Part shown: one piece after another, positions 54,794 through 64,000 of the stretch | How positions within the stretch are numbered: the first letter of the stretch is position 1 | Layout of the letters: every line of letters begins with the position of its first letter | NCBI RefSeq assembly: GCF_002868735.1 | Contig: NZ_CP025614.1 | Location: 124,001-188,000 of the forward strand | Direction: 5' to 3' | Source: Niveispirillum cyanobacteriorum | GTDB lineage: Bacteria > Pseudomonadota > Alphaproteobacteria > Azospirillales > Azospirillaceae | Length of the DNA: 64,000 bases | Translations under genes and position numbers: made by a program | The notes under the pieces: model-generated | Seen by the model: the letters and a program-made list of their open reading frames with translations, nothing else | What the model was told of the DNA's origin: nothing | Databases searched by the model: none

Positions 54794-56299
54794 ATGAGCA
54801 GCGACCGCCGTATCCGCCGCATCACCATCGTTGGCGGCGGCACCGCCGGGTGGATGAGTGCCGCCACCTTCGCCCGTATCCTGGGGCCCGATTATGCCGA
54901 GATCACGCTGGTCGAAAGCGATGAGATCGGGATCGTCGGCGTGGGCGAGGCGACGATCCCGCAGATGGCGACCTTCAACCGCATGCTGGGCATCGATGAG
55001 GATGAGTTCCTGCGCGCCACCAAGGGCAGTTTCAAGCTGGGCATCCAATTCGTGGATTGGGGCCGCAAAGGTCATACCTATTTCCACCCGTTCGGCCATA
55101 TCGGCCTGCATATGGAAGGCGTGTCCTTTCACGCCTACTGGCTGCGCCTGAAACAGGCGGGGCTGGTGGACCGGATCGAGGATTGGTCCTTGCAGGCCGT
55201 GGCCAGCGCGCGCGGCAAGTTCATGCGCGCCATCAATGCCGGCCGCTCGCCTTTGTCGGAAATCGCCTATGCCTTCCATTTCGATGCCGGTCTCTATGCC
55301 CGCTATCTGCGCGGCTTTGCCGAGGCGCGGGGCGTGGTGCGGCGGGAGGGCAAGATCGTCCGCGTGCATCAGCATCCCGAAACCGGCTTTGTGCAATCCG
55401 TCGAACTGGCTGACGGCACGAAGGTGGAAGGTGACCTGTTCATCGATTGCTCCGGTTTCCGGGGTCTGCTGATCGAAGGCACCTTGAAGGCCGGTTATGC
55501 CGACTGGTCCCACCACCTGCCCTGTAACCGGGCCGTCGCGGTCCCATGCGAGGGGACGGAGGCCATGACGCCCTATACCCGCTCCACCGCGCGGGCCGCC
55601 GGCTGGCAATGGCGCATCCCGTTGCAGCACCGGATCGGCAACGGCCACGTCTTCTGCTCCGAGTATATGAGCGATGATGAGGCGGTATCGGTCCTGCTCT
55701 CCAACCTGGATGGCAAGCCGCTGGCCGACCCGCGCTTTGTACCATTTCAGACGGGGCACCGGCGGAAGATGTGGGACAAGAATGTGGTCGCCATCGGCCT
55801 GTCCTCGGGCTTCCTTGAACCGCTGGAATCAACCTCGATCTGGTTGATCCAGTCGGGCCTGTCGCGCCTCATGGCCATGTTCCCGGACCTGGATTTCGAC
55901 CCCGTCACCCGCGACCGCTATAACCGCATCCTGACCACCGAATATGCCGAAATCCGCGACTTCCTGATCCTGCATTACAAGGCCACCGAACGCGACGACA
56001 GCCCCTTCTGGAACTATTGCCGCACCATGCCCGTGCCGGAGCGGTTGCAGGAAAAGATGGATGTCTTCCTGGCCCATGGCCGGACCTTCCGGGAGAATGA
56101 AGAGCTGTTCAACGACACCAGCTGGTTCGCTGTCATGCTGGGCCAATTGATGGTGCCGCGTGGGTATGACCCCGTCGCCAATATCCTGAGCCTGGAGGAA
56201 ACCAAGGCGCGGCTGGCCCATATCAAGGACGCGATCAGCAATTCCGCCGATTACATGCCGACGCATCGGGAGTTCATCCGGCAGCATTGCGGGGCGTGA
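54794..56299 (+). CDS. Tryptophan-halogenase-like flavoprotein 4
   Basis: 501 residues from ATG 54794, GAGGAA upstream. VGGGTAGW at 13-20, VGVGEAT at 48-54, catalytic Lys K81 in [17 protein letters not shown], and FLEPLESTS. It is separated by 145 bp from paralogue 3, a stretch with small GC-rich inverted repeats but no gene, so it may have its own promoter. It has all the catalytic signatures. Confidence 0.9.
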   Translation: MSSDRRIRRITIVGGGTAGWMSAATFARILGPDYAEITLVESDEIGIVGVGEATIPQMATFNRMLGIDEDEFLRATKGSFKLGIQFVDWGRKGHTYFHPFGHIGLHMEGVSFHAYWLRLKQAGLVDRIEDWSLQAVASARGKFMRAINAGRSPLSEIAYAFHFDAGLYARYLRGFAEARGVVRREGKIVRVHQHPETGFVQSVELADGTKVEGDLFIDCSGFRGLLIEGTLKAGYADWSHHLPCNRAVAVPCEGTEAMTPYTRSTARAAGWQWRIPLQHRIGNGHVFCSEYMSDDEAVSVLLSNLDGKPLADPRFVPFQTGHRRKMWDKNVVAIGLSSGFLEPLESTSIWLIQSGLSRLMAMFPDLDFDPVTRDRYNRILTTEYAEIRDFLILHYKATERDDSPFWNYCRTMPVPERLQEKMDVFLAHGRTFRENEELFNDTSWFAVMLGQLMVPRGYDPVANILSLEETKARLAHIKDAISNSADYMPTHREFIRQHCGA

Positions 56300-56331
56300 G
56301 GGGGGTTTCATCCTCCTCGGTTTCGCGCTAG

Positions 56332-56606
<275 letters not shown>

Positions 56607-56607
<1 letters not shown>

Positions 56608-57029
56608 TGCTGTATCTGGATACATCCATTCTGGTAACGGTTTTCACGCCAGAGCCGGAAACCCCAAAGGTCCAGAATTGGCTGGAAGCCAGGATGGCAG
56701 AGCATCTGGTCATCAGTGACTGGGTGATAACTGAATTCTCGGCCGCGTTATCGTTGAAGCTACGAACGGGGCAAGTGTCGGGAGACCAAAGGGCCCGCGC
56801 ACTCAACCTGTTCAACCGCGCGGTCGCGGACAACATCAGCATCGCGCCAGTCGTTCAGAAGCATTTCACGTTGGCCACTCGCTTCGCAAATCAGGCCAGC
56901 AGTGGACTGCGTGCTGGCGATGCCCTGCATCTCGCCATTGCCGCCGACATTGGTGCCGTCCTCTGTACACGCGATCGCCGGTTGCTGGAAGCCGCCATCG
57001 CGCAGGCGGTCCCCGCATTGGCCCCCTGA
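56607..57029 (+). CDS. VapC-type PIN-domain toxin
   Basis: 140 residues. PIN-domain acids are visible: D in MLYLDTSILV, E in VITEFSAAL, D in RAGDALHLA and the final TRDRR Asp. These RNases cut tRNA or rRNA and stall growth when the antitoxin is degraded. It overlaps the antitoxin by one base. The pair probably stabilises the region rather than taking part in its metabolism. Confidence 0.92.
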
Positions 57030-57123
57030 CACACTGCATTTTCGGCACCCCCGCTTAACCACTTGGTAAGGTTTGGCCGCTCTGTTATGGATCGTATACC
57101 AAAACAGGGAGCTTCAACCGGAC

Positions 57124-58770
57124 ATGAAGTATCTACTGCTGGCCACAGCGGCCCTCAGCTCCACCCTGGCCTTCGCGGCCGAACCGCAATTCGACATGAA
57201 GCGCGTATCGGAAGATATCCGCGTCATGTCGGCCGATGATTTCCAGGGCCGCGCGCCCGCCACGGTGGGCGAGACGAAGACCGTCGCCTTCCTGATCGAC
57301 CGGATGAAGGCCGCGGGGCTTGAGCCCGGTGGCACCATCGGGGCCGATGGCAAGCGCGGCTGGACACAGGATGTGCCGCTGCGCATGTCCGATATCGTGG
57401 GCAAGCCCAACCTGTCGCTGACCTATGGCGGCAAGACCCATGCGCTGACCCAGGCCAAGGAAATCGCCGTGCGCGCCGCCCTGACGGGCCAGGACAGCGT
57501 GACCCTGAAGGACGCGCCGCTGGTTTTTGTCGGCTATGGCATCAAGGCGCCCGAACGCGGCTGGGACGATTTCAAAGGCCAGGACGTGAAGGGCAAGATC
57601 CTGGTCGTCCTGATCAATGACCCGGATTTCGAAGGGCCGGAGGGCAAGTTCGGCGGCAAGGCCATGACCTATTATGGTCGCTGGACCTACAAGTATGAAG
57701 AAGCCGCCCGCCAGGGCGCCGCCGGCGTCCTGATCGTGCACGAAACCGCCCCCGCCTCCTATGGCTGGGCCACGGTCGCCAGTTCCAACCCGAACACGAT
57801 GTTCGACATCGTGCGTGACGATCCCAAGGCCGCCCATACCCCGTTCGAAAGCTGGATCCAGCGCGACGTGGCCGTGGACCTGTTCAAGGCATCGGGCCTG
57901 GATTTCGAAAAGCTGCGGGCCGAAGCGCGCAAGGACAGTTTCCAGCCGGTGCCGCTGAAGGCCACCCTGTCGGCGGATTACAAGGTGAAGACGGAAGTCA
58001 TTACCTCCAAGAACGTGCTGGGCCGGATCACGGGCAGCAAGTACCCGGATGAGACGGTGGTCTATTCCGCACACTGGGACCATATCGGCGTGGGCGAACC
58101 CGACGCCAATGGCGACAATATCTTCAACGGTGCCCTTGATAATGCATCGGGCACCGCGACCCTGCTGGAACTGGGCCGCGCCTTCAAGGCGGCGGGTCCG
58201 GCCGACCGCTCCGTCCTGTTCCTGGCCGTGACGGCGGAGGAAAAGGGCCTGCTGGGCTCCACCTACTATGCCAGCAGCCCGGTCTATCCGCTGGGCAAGA
58301 CGGTGGGCGTCATCAATATGGACGGCACCATCGGGCCGGGTCCCGCCAAGGATTTCACCATCTCCGGCACGGCCAAGCTGGGCCTGCTCGACATGCTGAT
58401 CGAGGAGGGCAAGAAGGTTAGCCGTACCTATACGCCCGATCCGCGCGTGGAGGCCGGTGGCTTCTTCCGCTCCGACCACTTCCCCATGGCCAAGGTCGGC
58501 GTGCCCGCCATCTCCTTCGGCGGGGGCATCGATCTGGTGAATGGCGGCGTGGCGGCGGGCAAGGCCTGGCGCGATGCCTATATCAAGGACAAATACCACC
58601 AGCCCGACGATGAATGGTCGCCCGACTGGAACATGGACGGTGCCAAGCTGGATATGGGCCTGCTCTACAGCCTGGGCCGCCGTCTGGCCGATGGCCGCGA
58701 CTGGCCCAACTGGAGCCAGGACAGCGAGTTCCGGGCCGCACGTGACGTGAGTGCGGCGGAACGGAAGTAA
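57124..58770 (+). CDS. M28-family zinc peptidase with PA domain
   Basis: 548 residues from ATG 57124 with a signal peptide (YLLLATAALSSTLAFA). A protease-associated domain (about residues 130-270, with AARQGAAGVLIVHE) precedes the M28 catalytic domain. Zinc ligands and catalytic residues are seen in SAHWDHIGV, GALDNASG, TAEEKGLLGS, INMDGT and RSDHFPM. A periplasmic or secreted aminopeptidase of the Zn-dependent exopeptidase type. Its link with the sugar locus is unclear. Confidence 0.93.
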   Translation: MKYLLLATAALSSTLAFAAEPQFDMKRVSEDIRVMSADDFQGRAPATVGETKTVAFLIDRMKAAGLEPGGTIGADGKRGWTQDVPLRMSDIVGKPNLSLTYGGKTHALTQAKEIAVRAALTGQDSVTLKDAPLVFVGYGIKAPERGWDDFKGQDVKGKILVVLINDPDFEGPEGKFGGKAMTYYGRWTYKYEEAARQGAAGVLIVHETAPASYGWATVASSNPNTMFDIVRDDPKAAHTPFESWIQRDVAVDLFKASGLDFEKLRAEARKDSFQPVPLKATLSADYKVKTEVITSKNVLGRITGSKYPDETVVYSAHWDHIGVGEPDANGDNIFNGALDNASGTATLLELGRAFKAAGPADRSVLFLAVTAEEKGLLGSTYYASSPVYPLGKTVGVINMDGTIGPGPAKDFTISGTAKLGLLDMLIEEGKKVSRTYTPDPRVEAGGFFRSDHFPMAKVGVPAISFGGGIDLVNGGVAAGKAWRDAYIKDKYHQPDDEWSPDWNMDGAKLDMGLLYSLGRRLADGRDWPNWSQDSEFRAARDVSAAERK

Positions 58771-58789
58771 CCGTTCCCTCTGTGTCACC

Positions 58790-58878
58790 GTAGCGCGGAT
58801 TAGCGAAGCGTAATCCGCGGAGCGACGGGGCTGGGACGGGGTCTCCGCGGATTACGGCTTGCGCCTAATCCGCGCTAC
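58790..58878. repeat. 89-bp palindromic repeat, family GTAGCGCGGATTAG
   Basis: Starts GTAGCGCGGATTAGCGAAGC and its complement ends with CTAATCCGCGCTAC, with an inner TAATCCGCGGAG / CTCCGCGGATTA pair. Single copy here, between the M28 and GH43 genes. It is a REP-type element and may act as a transcription stop. Confidence 0.8.
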
Positions 58879-58941
58879 CTCGCCCCGGCCCCCTCCTGTC
58901 AACCCCGTCAAAGCCCTGGACAGTATCGCCCTGTTTCCTCA

Positions 58942-58955
58942 TGATAACGCTAACA
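58942..58955. promoter_or_regulatory. LacI-type operator D
   Basis: TGATAACGCTAACA, two substitutions from the palindrome TGTTAGCGCTAACA. It lies about 32 bp before the first GH43 gene and connects it to the receptor/halogenase operators. Confidence 0.65.
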
Positions 58956-58986
58956 ATCCGAAAAGGATCGGCGTTCGGGAGGAACA

Positions 58987-60675
58987 ATGCGGTTGGGTCG
59001 GTTTGCATCGCTGCTGGCGGTGGGATTGCTGCTGGGGACATCCGGCGTCGGATATGCGGGCGAGGCGCGGTTCGACTGGTTTGAGTATCAGGGATCGGAC
59101 CCCGCCGATGCCAGGACCCTGGCCGCCAACGAATACCGCAATCCCGTCATTGCCGGCTTCTATCCCGACCCGTCCGTGACGCGGGTGGGCGACGATTATT
59201 ATCTGGTGAATTCCAGCTTCGGCTGGCTGCCGGGTCTGCCGGTGTTCCATTCCCGCGATCTGGTCAACTGGACCCAGATTGCGAATGCCATCGCCCGGCC
59301 CGGTCTGGTGGATTTCGGCCACGGCGGCCTGACGGGCGGGTTGTTCGCGGCGTCGATCAGTTACCATGACGGCCTGTTCTACATCACCAATACGAGCTTC
59401 TATAGCGGCGGGAACTTCGTGGTCACGGCCAAGGACCCCAAGGGGCCCTGGTCCGACCCGGTCTGGCTACCCGATCTGCGCAATGGCATCGACCCGTCCC
59501 TGTTCTTTGATGATGATGGCCGCGCCTGGATCGTCAATAACGACCTGCCGGAAGGCGACAAGGAAGCCTATGACGGGCACCGCGCCCTGTGGATTCAGGA
59601 ATTTGACGCCAAAAATCTGAAAACCATCGGCCCGCGCACCATGATCGTCAGCGGTGGTGCCGATATCGCCACCAAACCCGGCTATGTCGAAGGACCGCAC
59701 CTGTATAAGAAGGACGGGCTTTATTACCTGACCGCAGCGGAGGGCGGGACCGGCACCAGCCATGCCCAGATGATCTGGCGCGCCCCCGCCCCCACCGGCC
59801 CTTACACGCCCGGCCCGACCAACCCGATCCTGACGCAGCGCGACCTGGACCCTGAACGCCCCAACCCGATTGAGGCGGCGGGCCATGCCGATCTGATCGA
59901 GACGCAGACGGGCGAATGGTGGGCCGTGTTCCTGGCTGTGCGCCCCTATGCGGGCGGGGAGATGTTCAATACCGGGCGGGAGACGTTCCTGCTGCCCGTG
60001 CGCTGGGTAGATGGCTGGCCGCGCATCCTGGACCCCGGAACGGCCATCCCGCGTGTCGGGATCAGGCCCGCCCTGCCGGCACAGCCGCCCGCCGCCATTC
60101 CCACCGCCGGCCCGTTCACCGTGCGGGACGAGTTCGACGGCACGGCCCTGCCGCTTTACTGGATGACGCCGCGCAGGCTGGAGGGCGGCTGGTGGCGGCT
60201 GTCGGGCGGATCGCTGCACCTGACCCCGCAAGCCGTCACCCTGTCCGATCGCGCCAGCCCCAGCCTGTGGGCCCGCCGGCAGCAGCATCGGGATGCCAGC
60301 TTCACCACCGAACTGTCCTTCAACCCCGATCAGCCGGGGCAGCGGGCGGGTCTTGCCGTCATCCAGAATGATGAATATTGGTTCCGCTTCACCGCAGAGA
60401 GGCTGGATGGCGTGCGCACCCTGATTGTCGCCGTCCGCGCCGGGGACGCTGACCCCAAACAAGGCCGCATCCTGGCGCGTCAGCCCGTGCCCGGCGACAG
60501 TCCCCTACGCCTGCGCGTCACGGCGCGCGGCGGTGCCTATGATTTCGCGGTCGGCACGGGCACGGAAGGGTGGAAGACCATCCTGAAGGATGCCGACGGC
60601 ACCATCCTGTCCACCGCCACCGCCCGTGGCTTTATGGGCGTGATGGTGGGGCCTTATGCGGAGGGTGACAGATAA
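58987..60675 (+). CDS. GH43 glycoside hydrolase 1 (xylosidase/arabinofuranosidase type)
   Basis: 562 residues, signal peptide to about YAG. Five-bladed propeller with catalytic base D61 in YPDPSV, pKa-tuning D169 in GIDPSLFF, and acid E235 in VEGPHLY; then a C-terminal beta-sandwich (residues ~370-560) typical of GH43 xylosidases of subfamily 12. It removes xylose or arabinose from hemicellulose fragments in the periplasm. GGAGG-like site ahead of the ATG. Confidence 0.92.
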   Translation: MRLGRFASLLAVGLLLGTSGVGYAGEARFDWFEYQGSDPADARTLAANEYRNPVIAGFYPDPSVTRVGDDYYLVNSSFGWLPGLPVFHSRDLVNWTQIANAIARPGLVDFGHGGLTGGLFAASISYHDGLFYITNTSFYSGGNFVVTAKDPKGPWSDPVWLPDLRNGIDPSLFFDDDGRAWIVNNDLPEGDKEAYDGHRALWIQEFDAKNLKTIGPRTMIVSGGADIATKPGYVEGPHLYKKDGLYYLTAAEGGTGTSHAQMIWRAPAPTGPYTPGPTNPILTQRDLDPERPNPIEAAGHADLIETQTGEWWAVFLAVRPYAGGEMFNTGRETFLLPVRWVDGWPRILDPGTAIPRVGIRPALPAQPPAAIPTAGPFTVRDEFDGTALPLYWMTPRRLEGGWWRLSGGSLHLTPQAVTLSDRASPSLWARRQQHRDASFTTELSFNPDQPGQRAGLAVIQNDEYWFRFTAERLDGVRTLIVAVRAGDADPKQGRILARQPVPGDSPLRLRVTARGGAYDFAVGTGTEGWKTILKDADGTILSTATARGFMGVMVGPYAEGDR

Positions 60676-60677
60676 AC

Positions 60678-60770
60678 GTAGGTCAGGTCGGGGCAGTAGC
60701 CCCGCCCTGACAGTATCGGATCAAAGGCCTTTTCTGTCAGGGCTCGCGCGTCGCGCTCGACCTGACCTAC
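60678..60770. repeat. 93-bp palindromic repeat, family GTAGGTCAGG, copy 2
   Basis: GTAGGTCAGG ... CCTGACCTAC with inner CCCTGACAG and CTGTCAGGG arms, as at 38752-38842. It lies between the two GH43 genes. Confidence 0.85.
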
Positions 60771-60806
60771 GGCCCACAATCAAGAACCATACAAGCAGGA
60801 GGAAAC

Positions 60807-62495
60807 ATGCGTGGATTGACGACGGCCCTGGCCCTGACCACGGCCCTGTTCACGGCACCCTTGGCCCTGGCCGCCGATACGGCACGGTTCAACTGGCTGG
60901 ATTATCAGGGGGCGGACCCGTCCGATGCCGTGGTGAAGGCCAAACCGGGTGAATATCGCAATCCCATCCTGACCGGTTATTACCCCGACCCGTCCATCAC
61001 GCGGGTGGGCGATGACTATTATCTGGTGAACTCCACCTTCAGCTGGTTTCCCGGCATCCCGATCTTCCATTCCCGCGATCTGGTCAACTGGACCCAGATC
61101 GGCAATGCCATCGACCGGCCGGATCAGCTGGATTTCAAGGCCCTGGGCCTGTCGCGCGGGGTGTTTGCACCCGCCATCGATTACCATGACGGCACCTTCT
61201 ACATCCTGAACACCTGTGTTGATTGCGGTGGCAATTTCATCATCACCGCCAAGGACCCCAAGGGCCCCTGGTCCAACCCGATCTGGCTGCCCGACCTGGA
61301 GGGCGGGATCGACCCGTCGATCTATTTCGAAGGGGACCGCGCCTGGATCGTCAATAATGGTCCACCGGAGGGCGAGCCGCTGTATCAGGGTCACCGCGCC
61401 ATTTGGGTGCAGGAACTGGACCTGAAGAGCATGAAGACCATCGGCCCGCGCAAGGTGCTGGTGAATGGCGGGGTCGATATCTCCAAAAAGCCGATCTGGA
61501 TCGAAGGACCGCATATCTTCAAGAAGGATGGCTATTACTATCTGATCTGCGCCGAGGGCGGGACGGCCATCAACCATTCGCAGGTGGTTCTGCGGGGCCC
61601 CGGACCCATGGGCCCCTTCACGCCCAATCCGGCAAACCCGATCCTGACGCAGCGGGACCTGGACCCCGCCCGGCCCTTCTCCGTCACCTCTGCCGGGCAT
61701 GCCGATTTCGTGGTGACGCCGAAGGGCGAATGGTGGGCCAGCTTCCTGGCCATCCGCCCCTATGGTGATGATCTGTACAATACCGGGCGGGAGACCTTCC
61801 TGATGCCGGTACGCTGGGTCGATGGCTGGCCGCGCATCACCGAACCGGGGCAGGCCATTCCCCTGACCCATGCCAAGCCCGACCTGCCGGCCCAGCCCGA
61901 CGCGAAGGTGCCCACCACCGGTGCCTTCCAGGTTCGGGACGAGTTTGAGGGCGACCGGCTGCCCCCCTACTGGATGATGGCGCGCAACCCGAAGGGCGAC
62001 TGGTATCGCCTGTCCGATGGGGCGCTGACCCTGAAATTGCAACCAGTGGGCCTGTCTGACCATGGCAACCCCGCCTTCTGGGCACGCCGTCAGCAGCATC
62101 ACAATGCGACCATCATCACCGACATGGTCTTCACCCCCGATCAGGCGGGCGAACGCGCCGGTCTGGCGGCGGTGCAGAGCGATGAAAGCTGGATACGCTT
62201 CACCATTGAGAAAGAAGGCGGGCAATTGGTGGCCCGCGTTGCGGCCCGCGCCGGCAAGGAGATGCCCACCGATGGCACCGTGCTGGGCAGCGTGCCGGTG
62301 AAGGAAGCCGCCTCCTACCGCCTGCGCATCACGGCGCGCGGCGGGGAATATGATTTCGACGTGGCCGGTGCCGGGGCCGACTGGCAACCCGTGGTGAAGG
62401 GGGCCGATGGCACCATCCTGTCCACGAAGAAGGCGGGCGGCTTCATCGGCGTCATGGTCGGGCTGTTCGCACAAGGGCCGGGCGAGGGGAAGTGA
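60807..62495 (+). CDS. GH43 glycoside hydrolase 2 (xylosidase/arabinofuranosidase type)
   Basis: 562 residues, signal peptide (LTTALALTTALFTAPLALAA). Catalytic D61 (YPDPSI), D169 (GIDPSIYF) and E233 (IEGPHIF) are kept, with the same C-terminal beta-sandwich. A paralogue of the neighbour in tandem; the two probably arose by duplication and later split in specificity. GGAGG precedes the start. It is directly followed by the GH9 gene. Confidence 0.92.
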   Translation: MRGLTTALALTTALFTAPLALAADTARFNWLDYQGADPSDAVVKAKPGEYRNPILTGYYPDPSITRVGDDYYLVNSTFSWFPGIPIFHSRDLVNWTQIGNAIDRPDQLDFKALGLSRGVFAPAIDYHDGTFYILNTCVDCGGNFIITAKDPKGPWSNPIWLPDLEGGIDPSIYFEGDRAWIVNNGPPEGEPLYQGHRAIWVQELDLKSMKTIGPRKVLVNGGVDISKKPIWIEGPHIFKKDGYYYLICAEGGTAINHSQVVLRGPGPMGPFTPNPANPILTQRDLDPARPFSVTSAGHADFVVTPKGEWWASFLAIRPYGDDLYNTGRETFLMPVRWVDGWPRITEPGQAIPLTHAKPDLPAQPDAKVPTTGAFQVRDEFEGDRLPPYWMMARNPKGDWYRLSDGALTLKLQPVGLSDHGNPAFWARRQQHHNATIITDMVFTPDQAGERAGLAAVQSDESWIRFTIEKEGGQLVARVAARAGKEMPTDGTVLGSVPVKEAASYRLRITARGGEYDFDVAGAGADWQPVVKGADGTILSTKKAGGFIGVMVGLFAQGPGEGK

Positions 62496-62497
62496 TC

Positions 62498-64000
62498 ATG
62501 AAGGCTTACGCTTTCCTTCTTTCCTCCCTTCTGGCCCTGCCCGCCCTGGCACAGGAGGCACCGGTCAGCCCCATCCGGCTGAACCAGTCGGGCCTGCTGA
62601 CCAATGCTCCAAAGATCGCGATCCTGCCCGATGCGGCGGCAAAGCCCGTGGCCTGGACCCTGCGCGATGCCGGTGGGCAGGTGGTGGCCAGCGGCAGCAG
62701 CATCGTCACCGGCGATGATGCCTCCTCGGGCCAGCACCTGCATCGCATCGACCTTTCCGCCGTTACGGCCACGGGCGATGGTTTCACGCTGGTCGCCGGC
62801 AATGTCAGCAGCCGGCCCTTCGGCATCGGGGCCGGTCCCTATGCCGCGCTGAAACGCGACGCGCTCGCCTATTTCTACCATAACCGCGCCGGCACCCCCA
62901 TTGAGGCGCGGCTTGTGGGCGAACGGTGGGCGCGGCCCGCCGGCCACCCGAAGGAGATCGCCCCCTGTTTCGGGGGCAAGGACAATGCCGGCAATCTCTG
63001 GCCCGCCTGCCCGCACAGCCTGAATGTCACCGGCGGCTGGTATGATGCCGGCGACCATGGCAAGTATGTGGTGAATGGCGGCATCTCCGTCTGGACCCTG
63101 CTGAACCTTTACGAACGTCAGGCGCTGAAGGGCAAGGCAGCCGCCTTCCCCGATGGCAGTGCCGCCATCCCAGAAGCGGGCAACGGCGTCAATGATCTGC
63201 TGGATGAGGCGCGCTGGCAGATGGAGTTCATGCTGTCCATGCAGGTGCCGGACGGCACGCGCATGCCCCTGCCGCTGGGTCCGCAGGATGGCAAGGGCCG
63301 GTTGAGCTTCACGCCCGATATCGACGTCTCCGGCATGGCCCATCACAAGGTGGCGGATGAACGCTGGACGAAACTGCCCCTGCCCCCGCATCTGGACCCC
63401 GAGCGCCGTTTTCTCTACCCACCCAGCACGGCGGCAACCCTGAACCTGGCTGCCACAGCGGCACAGGCGGCACGCATCTGGAAGAATATCGATCCGGCCT
63501 TTGCCGACCGTTGCCTGAAGGCGGCGTTGCGGGCCTGGCGGGCGGCATTGCGCGTGCCCAACGCGCTCGCCATCGGTGATTTCAACGGCAGCGGTGGTTA
63601 TGGCGATAGTGAGGTCTCGGACGAATTCTTCTGGGCGTCCGCCGAACTGCTTGCCACCACGCGGCAGCCGCTGCTGGTCGATGCCGTGACCAAAGCACAG
63701 TTCTTCAACCGCGACACCATCCCCGAACCGTCCTGGGGTCAGGTCGGTTCGCTTGGGTGGCTGACTCTGGCGCTCCATCCAGAGGTGCTGCCAGAGGCCG
63801 ACACCGCCCGCATCCGCAGCGCCATCGTGAAAAGTGCCGATGCTTACGTGAAAGAAGCGGGCGACAGCGGCTACCGTCAACCCCTGTCGCCCAAGGGCTA
63901 TGGCTGGGGGTCAAACTCCGGCCTGATGAACCGGGCCATCGTGCTGGCCTATGCTCATGATGCGACGGGGGAGGCCAGGTACCGCGATACGGTCGTGGAT
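62498..64000 (+). CDS. GH9 glycoside hydrolase, 5' part (runs off the window)
   Basis: At least 501 residues from ATG 62498; no stop before the window end. Signal peptide (FLLSSLLALPALA), an N-terminal Ig-like domain (residues ~25-110) and then the (alpha/alpha)6 GH9 barrel, with GGWYDAGDHGKYVVNGG holding the two catalytic-base Asp residues. Such enzymes cut beta-1,4-glucans (endo- or exoglucanase); the acid Glu near the C-terminus lies beyond the window. It starts 2 bp after the GH43-2 stop, so it is in the same operon. Confidence 0.9.
   Translation, partial: MKAYAFLLSSLLALPALAQEAPVSPIRLNQSGLLTNAPKIAILPDAAAKPVAWTLRDAGGQVVASGSSIVTGDDASSGQHLHRIDLSAVTATGDGFTLVAGNVSSRPFGIGAGPYAALKRDALAYFYHNRAGTPIEARLVGERWARPAGHPKEIAPCFGGKDNAGNLWPACPHSLNVTGGWYDAGDHGKYVVNGGISVWTLLNLYERQALKGKAAAFPDGSAAIPEAGNGVNDLLDEARWQMEFMLSMQVPDGTRMPLPLGPQDGKGRLSFTPDIDVSGMAHHKVADERWTKLPLPPHLDPERRFLYPPSTAATLNLAATAAQAARIWKNIDPAFADRCLKAALRAWRAALRVPNALAIGDFNGSGGYGDSEVSDEFFWASAELLATTRQPLLVDAVTKAQFFNRDTIPEPSWGQVGSLGWLTLALHPEVLPEADTARIRSAIVKSADAYVKEAGDSGYRQPLSPKGYGWGSNSGLMNRAIVLAYAHDATGEARYRDTVVD

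Noticed and set aside
57133-58788. A 551-codon minus-strand frame opposite the M28 peptidase
   Set aside because: Shadow of a well-supported gene; His/Gly/Arg-rich sequence without motifs.
60780-63880. Long minus-strand frames opposite GH43-2 and GH9 (564 and 521 codons)
   Set aside because: Both are antisense to genes with catalytic motifs and have no ribosome site or known domain.

Overview
The window is GC-rich, densely coded DNA from what looks like an alphaproteobacterium. Azospirillaceae such as Niveispirillum or Azospirillum relatives are my best guess. The guess rests on a periplasmic nitrate reductase operon with FNR/Anr-type boxes, a very large TonB-dependent receptor beside tryptophan-halogenase-like genes and GH43/GH9 enzymes, and LacI-type TGTTAGCGCTAACA operators. 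No rRNA, tRNA or CRISPR array was seen, so taxonomy and replicon type remain inference.

1-16.6 kb: the tail of an ABM-domain gene is followed by a 16.3-kb Tn3-family transposon (309-16588) with identical 38-bp ends and a 5-bp target duplication (AAAAT). It is nested. An internally deleted IS256-family relic is split by an IS66-family element (3066-11404, 8-bp duplication TGCCTTCG) that carries a UPF0149 passenger gene. The IS66 transposase gene is in turn split by an IS3-IS3 composite transposon (5091-10316, 3-bp duplication ACC) carrying a chemoreceptor with a C-terminal PilZ domain. Other Tn3 cargo is an AT-rich membrane-anchored protein and a two-gene unit: a protein resembling the C-terminal half of FtsZ without a GTP-binding loop, and a PD-(D/E)xK-like putative nuclease.

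16.6-28.6 kb: a hypothetical gene, then napEFDABC with two perfect TTGAT-N4-ATCAA boxes and a strong terminator. Next is a 639-codon gene for a haem c/PQQ alcohol dehydrogenase of the polyvinyl-alcohol-dehydrogenase type, cut by a second Tn3-family transposon (23913-27884, duplication CTGAT, own tnpA, tnpR and res). Removing it restores the frame exactly.

28.7-46.5 kb: a catabolic cluster for an unidentified, probably cyclic, acid or alcohol. It holds an IclR regulator, LysE exporter, PaaG-like hydratase/isomerase, thioesterase, ThuA-like, VOC and MaoC proteins, a plant-type and a Rieske ferredoxin, two SDRs, an acyl-CoA dehydrogenase, a Rieske oxygenase alpha subunit, and E1-alpha, E1-beta and E2 of a 2-oxoacid/acetoin-type dehydrogenase. 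A recurring 27-bp promoter motif links the interrupted dehydrogenase to this cluster. A 1276-residue SIR2-like, probably anti-phage, gene sits inside it.

46.5-64 kb: a carbohydrate-utilisation locus. A TonB-dependent receptor diverges from four tandem flavin-dependent halogenase paralogues, the second lacking every catalytic signature. Then come a Phd/VapC-type toxin-antitoxin pair, an M28 peptidase, two GH43 glycosidases and the start of a GH9 glycosidase. LacI-type operators sit before the receptor/halogenase divergence and before the first GH43, which suggests one sugar-responsive regulon for hemicellulose breakdown. Palindromic repeats (several families) sit between genes, and one lies in frame inside the E2 gene.
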